Notes: generated from the letters alone by a model not told the origin. DNA of 64,000 bases from Roseiconus nitratireducens (GCF_008629675.1 NZ_VWOX01000001.1:124001-188000); one strand, 5' to 3'. Positions 20,076 through 37,961 are shown, counted from the stretch's first letter. Translations and numbers: made by a program.

Positions 20076-23000
20076 CTAGTGGTCGTCGTGACCGGCGGCT
20101 TTCGATTCGGGGCTGTCATGCGATTCCTCGCCGCCCGAGCCCGAATCGTGCTCGCCGTGCGCGTCATGGCCGGCTTCGCCCGCCTCGTCGTGACCGTGTT
20201 CACCGTGATGCGACTCGATGACGGCCAGGTCATGGAGTTGTTGTTCGGTCATCAGCCGCGGGTGCGGGTTGCGAACCCGCGCCAGGTACTCCGTCCGCGG
20301 CTTGATGTTCAACTGTTCCAGGATGCCGTAGGCTCGCACATCCTGATGCTTCTTGGCGACCGCGGATTCGGGATCGGAGATGTTGCCGAAGTCGATCGCC
20401 TTGGTCGGACAGGCGGCTTGGCACGCCGTGATGACATCTCCGTCGCGGATCGGGCGTCCGCCGTCTTTGCGGGCGTTGATCTTGGCTTTTTCGACCCGTT
20501 GGACGCAGTAGGTGCACTTTTCCATCACGCCTCGGCCGCGAACGGTCACGTCCGGATTGAGCACCAGTTGTTGCAGCTTCCGGTTGGCCGATTCGATCTC
20601 ACCGGGAAAAGCCGACCAGCCGTAGCCGACGCCGACGTCTTCGTTGTAGTTGAAATAATTGAATCGCCGCACCTTCAGCGGGCAGTTGTTGGCACAGTAC
20701 CGCGTCCCGATGCAGCGGTTGTATGCCATGGCGTTGATGCCTTCGTCGGTGTGCACCGTCGCGGCGACCGGGCAAACCTGTTCGCAGGGAGCGGTTTCGC
20801 AATGCACGCAGGCGACCGGCTGGTGGACGATGTCCGCATTGTTCTCGTCGCCTTGGAAATAGCGGTCGATCCGCAGCCAGTGCATTTCGCGGCTGTTCTT
20901 GACCTGTTCGGCACCGACGATGGGGATGTTGTTTTCGCTTTGACAGGCGACCACGCAAGCGCTGCATCCGATGCACTTGGTCAAGTCGATTGCCATGCCC
21001 CACTGGGGAATGAAATCCAATGACTCGTCGCGTTCAATCTCGGCGATCGGTTCGTACTGCAGCGACCCGTACTTGCCGACTTTCGGGACGTGCGGCGCTT
21101 TGGGCTGTTCATTGGCGAACGAGGGGACTTTTTCCAGCAGCTTCTTGGTTCCTTCGCGAACCAGTGAATAGCTGCGGCGTTGCGTTTCGGCGCGTCCCAG
21201 GTCGTCGATTGCCCAGTGGTCCTGGGTGGTGGCAAATTCGTACTGGGTTTGATTGGGGCGACCCTCGCACTGGTAGGCGATCATCATCGATTTGCTGGTT
21301 CGCAGCGGCGAAACATCAAATCCGACCACGTCGACTTCTTTGTCAACGTGTCCGCCGACCACACCGGCTCGCGTCCGTCCATAACCGATCGACGCGGTGA
21401 CGACGCCCGGGGCAACGCCGGGGACGAGAAACACCGGCAATTCAATCTTCTTGCCGTCTTTGCGGAGCGTAACGTAGCTGCCGTGGTCGGTCGGAATGAT
21501 CGCCGCGGTCGCGGGGCTCATGATCGCGCAGTTGCCCCAAGTCAGCTTGGTGATCGCCTGCGGCAATTCTTGCAGCCAGCCGTTGTTGGCGAATCGACCG
21601 TCGTAAACTCCATCGGCGAGCGTGAAGATGACTTCGATGTCGTTCTCGCTAATGTCATCGCGGCCGATGACGACGATGTCTTCGCCGGGAAGTTCGGGAG
21701 CTTGTCCGACCACCTCGGTCGTTCCCGCGTCGACTTTGATCGCGTCGCTGTAACCGTCGTGCAAGAGTTGTCGCCACTCACGTTCGCTGAGCGATCCGCC
21801 GGCGATTTGGTCGGCGGTGCGGCGGACCAACTTCATCGGGTCAAAGACGTCTTCGTCCAGCATCAGCGCCAACACTTCCGCCGCCGTGCGGCCGCCCATC
21901 AGCGGCAAGATCTGCGGTTGGCAGACGCCGTAGAAGCCTTCCGCATTGATGCAGTCGCTCCACGATTCCAGCGGGTGGGCCAGCGGCAGCGACCAGTTGC
22001 ACAGGTTTGCCGTTTCGTCGTCGTACTCACCCAGATAAATCGTCAGCTTGGCTCCTTCGATGGCTGCGGGCACGTCGATGTCGCCCGGGGCGCTGACCAC
22101 GGGGTTGTCGCCAAGGATCATCAGCGTGTCGATATTACCTTGCTTGCAGGCGTCGACCAGATCACTCAACGAAGTCAGATCGTCCATCGCGTCGGGGAGC
22201 GGCGTGAACTTCTGCAGCGTTCCCAGGGAGCCCAGTTTCTGGTTCATCGCGATTCCCGCCGAGACCAACTCCGGTCCCAACGCGTCGCCGACAATCACGA
22301 CGGCTTTGTCGCCGGCTTCGGCGATGTCATGGGCCAAACACTCCATGAACCGACTCAGCCGTTCGGCGTCGGTAATGTCGGGGTGGTTGAACGGCAGTTC
22401 GTCCTGCGCCGGCGGATCCGCTTCGCCGGCTTGAATCGCGTCGACCTTGCGCGACAGGGTGGCCAGGAAGGCCTTCATCTGTCCGGGCCGGACCGCCAGG
22501 CGGGTGTCGGCCATCGCACCGGTCGTCGTGTAGCCGCCTTCGGCGACGTACAGCCGACTCATGTCTTCGTCGGAAAGCGGATTTCGGCTCTCGGCAAAGG
22601 ACTTTGCCGCGTCGAGCGCGCCGCTGTCGCAACCCAGGAAATCGGAGCCCAACGACAGGATGACTTTTGCGTCGGCCAGGTCCAGGACTTGGCGAGATTC
22701 GGTCCCGAGCATTTGCTTGGTGGCGGTCCGCATCACATCGTCACCCGGTCCGTCGAACCGGGTGATCTTTGCGGCGGGAAGCTTCTCGCGGAGTCGCTCG
22801 ACCAGACGGAGCAAGGTCGGGGAAGCCGTCGGGGACATCAGCAGGGCGAAGTTTTCACCGTTCCCGTTGTCGGCGGCTCGCGTGATGGCGCCGCGACCGA
22901 CGGGGAGAAACTGCTCCCAAGTCGATTCCTGTTTGCGCTCATCAGGTTCGCGAAGCAGCAGCGGCCCGTCGTCACCGCGTGACCGATCAGGGTCGTAGAG

Positions 23001-23423
23001 CGCCAGGACCGACGCTTGCACGTAGGGGTCCGTCCCGGCTCCGCTGGGATGATCGGAGTTCGGTTCGATGTGCTGGGGCCGTCCGTCAAAGCAGCTGACC
23101 AGCAGGTTGTGGACGCGTCCGGCCAGTTCGAAATTGGTGGCCCGCTTGTAGGTTTCTCCGGGGACGCGGCCCTCGGGGCGAATCACGAACGGCGCGATGA
23201 TCTCTTCGGGATAGCGACATCCCGCCACGCCGGCCATCGCCAGCGATGCCCCCATCAACTGCATCCAGCGGCGACGTGAGACTCCCTCGGGGAACTCCGA
23301 TGCCGCCACCGGAAACTCGCGGTGCAGGTAGTTGTTCTGGAATTCTTCGCTGCCGTGCAACTCCGCAATACTGCGCCAGTACGTCGGGGCCTTTCCGGAG
23401 GCGGTCGATTCGTTTTGGGTCAT
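20076..23423 (-). CDS. actB: Alternative complex III subunit ActB (molybdopterin-type fold plus Fe-S domain)
   Basis: An 1115-residue periplasmic electron-transfer subunit of alternative complex III. Residues 40-70 hold a Tat-type signal '[20 protein letters not shown]' ending in a lipobox-like Cys. Residues of about 80-750 have the molybdopterin oxidoreductase fold, which in ActB lacks cofactor. From about 800 the ferredoxin domain contains '[16 protein letters not shown]', '[11 protein letters not shown]', '[12 protein letters not shown]' and 'CTYCVQR...CQAACP', giving the four clusters expected. The last 45 residues are rich in His, Glu and Asp. The fusion of the B1 and B2 parts is normal for this complex. 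It starts 9 bp after the actA stop codon, so the two genes are co-transcribed. Confidence 0.95.
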   Translation of the reverse strand: MTQNESTASGKAPTYWRSIAELHGSEEFQNNYLHREFPVAASEFPEGVSRRRWMQLMGASLAMAGVAGCRYPEEIIAPFVIRPEGRVPGETYKRATNFELAGRVHNLLVSCFDGRPQHIEPNSDHPSGAGTDPYVQASVLALYDPDRSRGDDGPLLLREPDERKQESTWEQFLPVGRGAITRAADNGNGENFALLMSPTASPTLLRLVERLREKLPAAKITRFDGPGDDVMRTATKQMLGTESRQVLDLADAKVILSLGSDFLGCDSGALDAAKSFAESRNPLSDEDMSRLYVAEGGYTTTGAMADTRLAVRPGQMKAFLATLSRKVDAIQAGEADPPAQDELPFNHPDITDAERLSRFMECLAHDIAEAGDKAVVIVGDALGPELVSAGIAMNQKLGSLGTLQKFTPLPDAMDDLTSLSDLVDACKQGNIDTLMILGDNPVVSAPGDIDVPAAIEGAKLTIYLGEYDDETANLCNWSLPLAHPLESWSDCINAEGFYGVCQPQILPLMGGRTAAEVLALMLDEDVFDPMKLVRRTADQIAGGSLSEREWRQLLHDGYSDAIKVDAGTTEVVGQAPELPGEDIVVIGRDDISENDIEVIFTLADGVYDGRFANNGWLQELPQAITKLTWGNCAIMSPATAAIIPTDHGSYVTLRKDGKKIELPVFLVPGVAPGVVTASIGYGRTRAGVVGGHVDKEVDVVGFDVSPLRTSKSMMIAYQCEGRPNQTQYEFATTQDHWAIDDLGRAETQRRSYSLVREGTKKLLEKVPSFANEQPKAPHVPKVGKYGSLQYEPIAEIERDESLDFIPQWGMAIDLTKCIGCSACVVACQSENNIPIVGAEQVKNSREMHWLRIDRYFQGDENNADIVHQPVACVHCETAPCEQVCPVAATVHTDEGINAMAYNRCIGTRYCANNCPLKVRRFNYFNYNEDVGVGYGWSAFPGEIESANRKLQQLVLNPDVTVRGRGVMEKCTYCVQRVEKAKINARKDGGRPIRDGDVITACQAACPTKAIDFGNISDPESAVAKKHQDVRAYGILEQLNIKPRTEYLARVRNPHPRLMTEQQLHDLAVIESHHGEHGHDEAGEAGHDAHGEHDSGSGGEESHDSPESKAAGHDDH

Positions 23424-23432
23424 ATTCTCGAT

Positions 23433-24128
23433 CTATCGGTGGCAGACGGCACAGTGCCGTTGCGGGTTGATGTGTTGCTCTTGACGAACTTGTTCGGCGA
23501 ATGCCGCTTGATCCCAGTCCGCTGGCGGTTCCCAATCCAGTTTCGTGACGAATTCTTTGGGACGCAGGTGCGGATTGGGGTTTTCGTGGCAGCCGATGCA
23601 CCAAGCCATCGACAACTGCTCCTGCTGGTAGACGACTTCCATCTGGTCGATGCGTCCGTGGCAAGTTTTGCAGCTCACACCGGAGTTCACGTGCGCGGCG
23701 TGGTTGAAATAGACGAACTCGGGAAGGTTGTGGACGCGTTTCCACTGCATGCTTTTACCGGTCTTCCAGCTTTCATGAATCGGCCGCAGTTTGGGGCTGT
23801 CGGCTTGGACAGCCGCCAGGGCCGCGACGCCCTGGTCGTTTTTGGGGCTGTGGCAGTTGATGCAGGTGGCCGTCGGTGGCACCGCGGCGTGGGCCGCGTC
23901 GAACACCGTGTTGTGGCAGTAGCGGCAGTCCAGTTTCAGCTGTCCCGCGTGGATCGCGTGGCTGAACGGAACCGGTTGTTCGGGTTGGTAGCCGACATTC
24001 AACGTCTCCGGGTCGGTCACCAGGCCGCCCACGGCGACCGCGAACAGGCCTCCGCCGACGAGCGCGGCCGCGAGAACCAGCAGGAAGGGGTTGGACCAAC
24101 GGGGGAACAGAAAACGTTGCATGATCAT
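23433..24128 (-). CDS. actA: Alternative complex III subunit ActA (pentaheme cytochrome c)
   Basis: A 231-residue cytochrome with one N-terminal membrane helix ('FLLVLAAALVGGGLFAVAVG') and five CxxCH heme sites: CRYCH, CINCH, CKTCH, CIGCH and CAVCH. This number and order match ActA, the multi-heme subunit that collects electrons from the iron-sulfur chain of ActB. Typical words include 'QPVPFSHAIHAGQLKLDCRY' and 'FNHAAHVNSGVSC'. It is the first gene of the respiratory cluster in the direction of transcription. The start is one of two Met codons two apart (24128 or 24122). The promoter should lie in the repeat-bearing region just upstream. Confidence 0.95.
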   Translation of the reverse strand: MIMQRFLFPRWSNPFLLVLAAALVGGGLFAVAVGGLVTDPETLNVGYQPEQPVPFSHAIHAGQLKLDCRYCHNTVFDAAHAAVPPTATCINCHSPKNDQGVAALAAVQADSPKLRPIHESWKTGKSMQWKRVHNLPEFVYFNHAAHVNSGVSCKTCHGRIDQMEVVYQQEQLSMAWCIGCHENPNPHLRPKEFVTKLDWEPPADWDQAAFAEQVRQEQHINPQRHCAVCHR

Positions 24129-24455
24129 CGGCCGGCCAAAACCGGACCTGCGTGAGCACGGAAAAGCTTAGAAGTCAGACGCCCGCAGAGTATCGGTTCG
24201 GGGGTAGCGAATTGGCAAGGCCATCGCGCGAGCGAGCGACATTGTGCCGCGACGTTTTTCGGCTTCGGGCCTGGTGCGCATCGTCGCACCGTCGCCCGTT
24301 GGAGTGGTGATGGCATTCCATTCGCCCCCGTCGCCCCGATGGCCGCCGCGGCGCGCCGTGCGAACGGGCACGGCAGTGACCCAGCCCTGACGGGCCGGGC
24401 GGGACAAGCCGTCGGGCTTCAGGCCGAGGAATGGGCCCGGCGGGGGCGTTTGTGT
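24129..24455. other. Intergenic region upstream of the act-cta cluster
   Basis: About 330 bp between the actA start and the 19-bp repeat array. It is GC-rich and holds no plausible gene; the minus-strand frames crossing it merge with the repeat array. The act operon promoter is presumably here, but no clear -35/-10 pair stands out. The phrase CCGTCGGGCTTCA at 24409-24421 recurs almost exactly (one extra C) at 24988-25001 on the other side of the array. Confidence 0.4.
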
Positions 24456-24812
24456 TCTGTCCCCGGCGGTGTGCTCTGCTGACGGGCGGTGCTCTGTCCC
24501 TGGCGATGTGCTCTGTCCCCGGCGATGTGCTCTGTCCCCGGCGATGTGCTCTGTCCCCGGTGATGTGCTCTGTCCCCGGTGATGTGCTCTGTCCCCGGTG
24601 ATGTGCTCTGTCCCCGGCGATGTGCCCTGTCCCCGGCGGTGTGCTCTGTCCCCGGCGGTGTGCTCTGTCCCCGGCGGTGTGCTCTGTCCCCGGCGGTGTG
24701 CTCTGTCCCCGGTGATGTGCTCTGTCCCCGGCGATGTGCTCTGTCCCCGGTGATGTGCTCTGTCCCCGGTGATGTGCTCTGTCCCCGGCGGCGTGCTCTG
24801 TCCCCGGTGATT
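24456..24812. repeat. 19-bp GC-rich tandem repeat array, about 19 units
   Basis: Tandem copies of a 19-bp unit, consensus CTGTCCCCGGYGRTGTGCT on the plus strand, running with almost no gaps. Most units differ only at the two variable positions (Y = C/T, R = A/G), giving three main versions (CGAT, TGAT, CGGT types) in blocks; the second unit is degenerate and the last is partial. Because 19 is not a multiple of three, all three minus-strand frames stay open and repeat every 19 residues, which is an artefact and not a gene. There are no unique spacers, so it is not CRISPR. It lies between actA and folK, upstream of the respiratory cluster. Confidence 0.92.
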
Positions 24813-25048
24813 GGGACGTCGCGTCGGTTTGCGCGGTTCCGGTGTGCGGGGCAACGCCCCGGCATTTGCCCAGCCCGGTCCGAAGGGCCGGGGAAAGGGT
24901 GCAATTGGAATCCATAGGGCCAACGGCCCGGCCATTGGTCCCGGCGCACGCCCCGGACGTCGCCCGGCGACACGCATCGGATGCAAACCGTCGGGCCTTC
25001 AACCCGCGACAAGGGGCCGGGCGATGCTGGGCCTCCGGCGATCCGGGG
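24813..25048. other. GC-rich intergenic filler
   Basis: About 235 bp rich in GGGCCGG/CCGGCCC words and short inverted repeats, between the repeat array and the folK stop codon. No coding signal was recognised. The wording is typical of the dispersed intergenic boilerplate seen in planctomycete genomes, but no genome comparison was possible. Confidence 0.4.
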
Positions 25049-26152
25049 TTACCACCAATGTCCATCGTCGGTGATCGGTTCGGCGGTGCAGCGCATCGAG
25101 TCCAACGCCGATGCCAATTCGCTGACGGCCCAGTCCAGGTCGTCGATCTCCAAACGGTATTCGGGCCATCGCCATCCGCCCGGCCACATCTGGTGCGTCG
25201 CGGGCCAGCCGCTATGGTCGGGGCCGCCCTGGATCCGGGCGATCAGCCGGGGCACGCGAGCTTGTTGCGGTGCCGGTAAATCGGGTGGGTGCAAACCGGT
25301 CGGCAACGAGGGCAGAAAGTCGGAGACCCAGGGGCCGGACGGCGGCGGGATTTGTCCGTCGGTGACCGGTCGGCAATGGGCCGTGTCGGCAACCTCTTCG
25401 GCGGCGGGCAGACCGCTCGCAAAGCCGGGCGGGACGGTCGATGTGACCGGTGACGGCCGGCCGGGAAAGGTCGCCGCGGTCGTCACTTGGCGGGAATCTT
25501 GGGCCGCCACGTAGGTAAGGATGCCGTGCTCTCGGGAGAGCCTCGTGCACAGCAGTCGCCGCAATTGTTGGCTGCCGGAGACGAGCGCCAGCGATGGCAC
25601 GCCCGCGGACAGATGCGACGCCAATTCGCTTAGCGACCAGCCGAATCGCGGGTCGCGGAAATGGCCCGCCACGTCGCAGGCGGGTTTCAGCACGAACTGT
25701 CGGGCGGTGTAGCGGGGATGCGGGACGACCAGTCCGGTTGCCACCCCGATGAGTTGGCCATGAAGCACGATGTCCAGGTCGATCGATCGGGCGCCCCAGC
25801 GATGTCGGCGCTCGCGGCCGAGGGCCAGTTCCAGTTCCTGCAGCATCGACAGCACTTCCTTTGCCGATGCCGTGGTTTCAAAGGCGCCGATCGCATTCAG
25901 GAACGGCTCCTGGCCGCCGGGGCCTCCGATCGGCGGCGTTTCAAACAGTCGGCTGGTTTGCAGCCCGCCGGGTTGGAGGACATGGGGTGACCGGGCAATC
26001 TCGCGCGCCGCGGCTGTCAGAAGCTCGTGCCGATCACCCAGATTGCTGCCGAAGCTGATCACGCATTGCGAGGTTGCCGGGCCGTCGCGGTCGGTCGCCG
26101 AAGGACTGCCGGCTGGAGGGGGCGGTGATAGTGGGTGATCAGGCGCGGTCAT
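25049..26152 (-). CDS. folK: 2-amino-4-hydroxy-6-hydroxymethyldihydropteridine pyrophosphokinase with C-terminal extension
   Basis: HPPK of folate biosynthesis, transferring pyrophosphate from ATP to the pterin. About 367 residues from 'MTAPDHPLSP'; HPPK alone is about 160. After a short proline-rich leader the domain begins 'CVISFGSNLGDR' and includes 'ETPPIGGPGGQEPFLNAIGA' and the catalytic 'RRHRWGARSIDLDIVLHG', with both Asp ligands present, and 'VPHPRYTARQFVLKPACDVA'. The remaining 180 or so residues are an unrecognised extension: a first part 'SLALVSGSQQLRRLLCTRLS' and a last module ending 'DDLDWAVSELASALDSM'. The frame's first codon at 26284 lies inside the neighbouring divergent gene, so the internal ATG is preferred. 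Confidence 0.9.
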   Translation of the reverse strand: MTAPDHPLSPPPPAGSPSATDRDGPATSQCVISFGSNLGDRHELLTAAAREIARSPHVLQPGGLQTSRLFETPPIGGPGGQEPFLNAIGAFETTASAKEVLSMLQELELALGRERRHRWGARSIDLDIVLHGQLIGVATGLVVPHPRYTARQFVLKPACDVAGHFRDPRFGWSLSELASHLSAGVPSLALVSGSQQLRRLLCTRLSREHGILTYVAAQDSRQVTTAATFPGRPSPVTSTVPPGFASGLPAAEEVADTAHCRPVTDGQIPPPSGPWVSDFLPSLPTGLHPPDLPAPQQARVPRLIARIQGGPDHSGWPATHQMWPGGWRWPEYRLEIDDLDWAVSELASALDSMRCTAEPITDDGHWW

Positions 26153-26192
26153 GTCGCGTATCCTACCGGAGTCCGCTGACGGTTCGAATTGG

Positions 26193-26963
26193 ATGCCGCG
26201 CGGATTGCGGAAACGCCAGCCCCCGCTCCGCCGACTGCCTCCCTGCCAAAGCCGCGGTCTTTTTTTGAACGACGAATTTGACACAACCGAAGAGCATCCG
26301 CCGGACCTGGTTTTCCTCTGGGCGTGTGGATTTTCGTTGGCCGTCGGTTTGGTCGGTCTGGTGCTGGGGTGGCTGACCGGGATCGACGCGCGGGCCTACC
26401 TGTTGCGTGTCCAGCAGGTGACCGCCGGGGCGGTCCTGCGGGATCTGGGTTTGGGGGTGGCCGCGGCCGTGCCGATGACGATCGCCGTGTGGCTGCTGAT
26501 GAAGGTGCCCCACGAAGCCATCGACGCGATCAAGCGTCTGGGGGATCAGCCGATGATGCACGCCTTGTTGTCCCTGCGCCGCCCCGAATTGTTGACGATC
26601 AGTCTGTGCGCCGGGGTCGGCGAAGAGTTGGCGTTTCGCGGCTGGATGCTGCCGATGCTCGCCAGCTTGGGGGAAACGGCGACCGGCGTGGTGAACACCT
26701 ATTCCGTCGGCGATCCGTTCACCCAGGCTCCGCCGGTCGTGTTGGCGGCCGCGGTGTTCATCTCCTCGGTGGCATTCGGCGCTTTGCATCCGATCACCAA
26801 GCTGTACGTGGTCGTCGCCTCCCTGATGGGCGTCTACTTCGCGGTGCTGCTGATCACCACCAACAGCCTGCTGGTGCCGATCATCGCCCACGCCAGTTAC
26901 GACGCGGCGCAATTCCTTATCGCTTCGGCGGAAGAACGCCGGCAGTCAGAATCCGGGGCGTGA
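26193..26963 (+). CDS. CPBP-family intramembrane metalloprotease
   Basis: A membrane protease of the CAAX/CPBP (ABI) family. The motifs are 'GVGEELAFRGWMLP' (motif 1, E-E-x-x-x-R), 'VAFGALHPITKLYV' (motif 2, F-x-x-x-H) and 'PIIAHASYDAAQF' (motif 3, H-x-x-x-D/N), within six or so helices such as 'FLWACGFSLAVGLVGLVLGW' and 'LGLGVAAAVPMTIAVWLLMK'. Substrates of bacterial members are mostly unknown. The first ATG at 26151 shares bases with the folK start codon, so 26193 is used; a TTG at 26265 ('LNDEFDTTEE') would remove the remaining basic, proline-rich leader and may be the real start. It is divergent from folK and converges on the sulfatase gene with an 18-bp overlap. Confidence 0.85.
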   Translation: MPRGLRKRQPPLRRLPPCQSRGLFLNDEFDTTEEHPPDLVFLWACGFSLAVGLVGLVLGWLTGIDARAYLLRVQQVTAGAVLRDLGLGVAAAVPMTIAVWLLMKVPHEAIDAIKRLGDQPMMHALLSLRRPELLTISLCAGVGEELAFRGWMLPMLASLGETATGVVNTYSVGDPFTQAPPVVLAAAVFISSVAFGALHPITKLYVVVASLMGVYFAVLLITTNSLLVPIIAHASYDAAQFLIASAEERRQSESGA

Positions 26964-28490
26964 GTGCCCGGCGTCCTTGATCTGCTCCAGCTGTTCCAGC
27001 ATCTCTTTGAGCCGCTCGGGTTGGGATTCCGCCAAGTTGTTTTCTTCGCGGGGATCTTCCGCCAGATTGTACAGTTCGTATTTCCCCGGGCCCTTCTCGT
27101 AGGTCAGGTGCTTGCGCGGTTTGGCATCCGGGTAGGACAACACTTTCCAGTCGCCGACGCGCAGTGCCAGGGTGGGCCCCTTGTTGGGCTGTTGCACCAG
27201 GCTGGAGCGGCCTTCGGCTTCCGGCTTCCCTAGCAATGCCGGCAGGACGTTGAAACTGTCCGGGCAGGCGCCTTCGGGCAACGGCTGGTCGACCAGGGCC
27301 GCCATGCTGGCCGGCAGGTCGACTGTGCAGACGATCTTGTCGGATGTCCCGGGTTTGATCTGTCCGGGCCAGCAGGTGATGAACGGGGTGCGGGTGCCGC
27401 CTTCATAAATGCTGTATTTGCCACCGCGGTAAATCCCCGAAGGTTGGTGGCTGCCGAGTTTGGTGATCGCGCCGTCCTGGTAGCCGTCATCCAGCACCGG
27501 GCCGTTGTCGCTGCAGAACACGATCAGGGTGTTTTCGGTCAGTCCCAACTGGTCCAGCGTCTTGGTCAGTTCGCCAACGCACCAGTCCAGTTGGACGATC
27601 GAATCGCCGCGATAGCCGAGCTTGGTTTTCCCCTGAAAGCGTTCGTGCGGCATGCGCGGCACATGCAAGTCGTGGGACGCAAAGAACAGGAAGAAAGGCT
27701 CGTCCTTGTGGTCGCGGATCCAGGCGTTGGATTTTTCCACCCAGGCGTCCGCCAGGTCTTCGTCTCGCCACCGGGCCGCGTGGCCGCCGGTGAAAAAGCC
27801 GATTCGTCCGATCCCGTTGTGGACCGTCTGGTTGTGCCCGTGGTTCCAGTCCATTTTCAAGGTCTTGCGGACCTCGGGGTCCGAGCCGACCGGGTGATCC
27901 GGGCTGGGCCGCTTGTTGCCGACCCACAGCGGGTCGTTGGGATCCAGGTTCACGACGCGGTGGTTTTCGACGTACACGCTGGGGACCCGGTCATTGGTCG
28001 TCGGCAGCAGGAAGCAGTAATCGAAGCCGATCTCCAGCGGGCCCGGTTTCAGCAGCCCGTTCCAGTCCGGCGCGTCACCGCCGCCGAGACCGAGGTGCCA
28101 TTTGCCGACAACTCCCGTGGCGTACCCCGCATCGTGCAGCAGCGAAGCGATCGTCGCGGTGCCGGGTTCGATCAGGCTGGTCGCGTTCGGTGGGGCGATG
28201 CCGGCGCCCGGCTGGCGGAAGGCGTACTTGCCGGTCAGAAAAGAGAAGCGGGTCGGGGTGCAGGTGGACGCGCTGCAATAACCTTGCGTGAATCGCAGCC
28301 CTCCGTCGGCGAGTCGGTCGATGTTGGGGGTTTGCAGCTCGGTCGCCCCATAGCAGCTCAGGTCGCCGTAGCCGAGGTCGTCGGCCATGATCACGATGAT
28401 GTTCGGCGACTCGGCGGCGCCGGCGTCCGGCATGATTGAGGCGGCAAGCAAGCCTGCGGCGAGCAGCATCAGGCCGGAGATGAGCCGCAT
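26946..28490 (-). CDS. Secreted sulfatase (arylsulfatase A type)
   Basis: A formylglycine-dependent sulfatase of about 514 residues with a signal peptide (MRLISGLMLLAAGLLAASIM, then PDAGAAE). It begins 'PNIIVIMADDLGYGDLSCYG', with the two Asp metal ligands, and has the modification motif C-T-P-T-R at about residues 77-81 followed by 'FSFLTGKY'. Further family landmarks are 'GVVGKWHLGLGG', 'FFLFFASHDLHVPRMPHERF' and 'VFCSDNGPVLDDGY'. Planctomycetes carry many such enzymes for sulfated algal polysaccharides; the substrate here is unknown. The start at 28490 gives a clean signal peptide; the frame is open upstream to 28691, through an ATG at 28532. Confidence 0.93.
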   Translation of the reverse strand: MRLISGLMLLAAGLLAASIMPDAGAAESPNIIVIMADDLGYGDLSCYGATELQTPNIDRLADGGLRFTQGYCSASTCTPTRFSFLTGKYAFRQPGAGIAPPNATSLIEPGTATIASLLHDAGYATGVVGKWHLGLGGGDAPDWNGLLKPGPLEIGFDYCFLLPTTNDRVPSVYVENHRVVNLDPNDPLWVGNKRPSPDHPVGSDPEVRKTLKMDWNHGHNQTVHNGIGRIGFFTGGHAARWRDEDLADAWVEKSNAWIRDHKDEPFFLFFASHDLHVPRMPHERFQGKTKLGYRGDSIVQLDWCVGELTKTLDQLGLTENTLIVFCSDNGPVLDDGYQDGAITKLGSHQPSGIYRGGKYSIYEGGTRTPFITCWPGQIKPGTSDKIVCTVDLPASMAALVDQPLPEGACPDSFNVLPALLGKPEAEGRSSLVQQPNKGPTLALRVGDWKVLSYPDAKPRKHLTYEKGPGKYELYNLAEDPREENNLAESQPERLKEMLEQLEQIKDAGHSRPGF

Positions 28491-29580
28491 TGGGCGACGG
28501 CCGGGACGATGGGAAGAATGGCTGGGGAGCATGGGCGTGGCAGTGGGGGCTGGCGGAAACGGGTGTGGGTGGAAAAGGAGGCAGGCCTGGTCCGGCGGAG
28601 CCGCGGGGCGACTTGTGGTGCCCAGGATCTTGTGGTGCCCGGGATGTGGTACCCGGGCCGGGACGAGTTTGGTGCCTCGCCAGGGCAGCATAACGACCTG
28701 GGCGAATGCATCGCGGTGAAGACGCGCGACGGATCTCAGGGCCGCAAGCTCTGGTCAATCAGCGGCTGAGGATGAACGGGGGAGTGAACATGGGCGGTTG
28801 ACTCCGCCTTTTGTTCAATCAGCCGTATTCTGTTCGTGCGGGCAGCGGCGGTCAAACCCGCACGCCGGCTGGTGCCGGGGGCCGTGTCGGGGTCTCGCCG
28901 TTGGCGGGTTGGATTTTTGACCTTTTTGTCCGGTCGCCGGCCAGCGGTGGGTGTGGTAACGGCGTTCGGGAGCCAGTGTGGCGGGTTAAGTGTCGCTGTC
29001 GCAATGACTTAGGCGTTCCAGCGGCTTGACAGCACAATTCGGGCCAGTTTTTCGGGTTGGTCTTCCGCAAAGCCCCGCGGTGTGATAACCTCCCGGATCG
29101 AGCCCAGGATCCAGCCGTTCGATTTGTGTCGATTGCCCCCATCTCCGTGTGATTTCTCAGGTTTGCCGGCCTGGATAATCCCGCACACGGACGCCTGATG
29201 TTGACGTTTTCTTGGCGAGCCCGTTTGTCATCCCACGCCTCACCCGTACCTGCGTCGCGTCTGAAAGCGGCTGGAGGTTTGCGGAGGAGGTGTCGGCCGA
29301 CGGTGCCGCTGGAGAATCGCGGTCAGCATTCGGCCCGGCCGCAGGCAATCGCCCGCAAGCACGGACGATTTCTTCCTGGGTTTCGCCCGTAACCGACCCA
29401 GATCATTCCAGCGACTGATTCGTCCGCACGTCCGGCTTCCTGACCCACGGGGTCGTCCGTATTTGGTTTCGCCGCAGTTTTTTGTCGCCGTCAAGTTCGG
29501 CCGGCAGTTCTGCGGCGGTTGCCACGGCAGACGCCTCGGTCCGCGCGGTACCGTCAGTCCAGCAGGAGCTTTCTTTACCG
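28491..29580. other. Long intergenic region and putative rpoB leader
   Basis: About 1.1 kb between the divergently transcribed sulfatase and rpoB genes. No ribosomal-protein genes (rplJ, rplL) precede rpoB here, contrary to the common bacterial order. Around 28610-28670 there are short GTGGTGCCCGGGA/CCCGGG words. Candidate promoter elements for rpoB are TTGACA at 29026-29031 and a possible extended -10 TGTGATAAC at 29081-29089, but they are not correctly paired and the call is weak. An AGGAG at about 29564 precedes the rpoB ATG by about 12 bp. Nothing else was recognised. Confidence 0.4.
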
Positions 29581-33306
<3,726 letters not shown>

Positions 33307-33324
33307 CTTCCGGCACGTTTCGCT

Positions 33325-33350
33325 GCTCCCCGTTCGTCCGGACGGGGAGC
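33325..33350 (+). terminator. Hairpin 1 in the rpoB-rpoC gap
   Basis: Perfect 9-bp inverted repeat GCTCCCCGT ... ACGGGGAGC with an 8-base loop, 19 bp after the rpoB stop codon. No T-run follows, so it may be a pause, processing or attenuator element instead of a simple terminator. Confidence 0.6.
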
Positions 33351-33351
33351 A

Positions 33352-33376
33352 CACTTCCCGGCCCGGCCGGGAAGTG
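33352..33376 (+). terminator. Hairpin 2 in the rpoB-rpoC gap
   Basis: Perfect 10-bp inverted repeat CACTTCCCGG ... CCGGGAAGTG with a 5-base loop, starting one base after hairpin 1. Again there is no T-run. Two adjacent strong stems here suggest RNA processing or partial termination between rpoB and rpoC. Confidence 0.6.
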
Positions 33377-33576
33377 ATGGCCCGCCCCCGCGGGTCCACC
33401 TGCACACCGGAACCTGGGGAACGGCCGCTTCCTCGGAAATCACAAACGAATCCGACACGGCTCCTTCCCTTCGGTCCCCTTCCAAACGATCCGACCTCGA
33501 CCGCCCGCGCGGGCCGAATCGTTTGCTTTCGAACATCCCAGCGAATAGCTCACCGCATACTGCTAAAGGCTAAAAC

Positions 33577-37932
<4,356 letters not shown>

Positions 37933-37961
37933 GTCCTCGGTTCCGGACGTTTAACTTCGAT

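Noticed and set aside
24456..24812. Possible CRISPR array
   Set aside because: The units are directly adjacent with no unique spacers, and no cas genes are present.
24168..25065. Three overlapping minus-strand frames with 19-residue repeats
   Set aside because: A 19-bp repeat without stop codons gives periodic open frames in all three phases; no start signal or plausible protein.
29026..29089. Standard sigma-70 promoter for rpoB
   Set aside because: The TTGACA and the TGTGATAAC found are 49 bp apart, too far to form one promoter, so no promoter is claimed.
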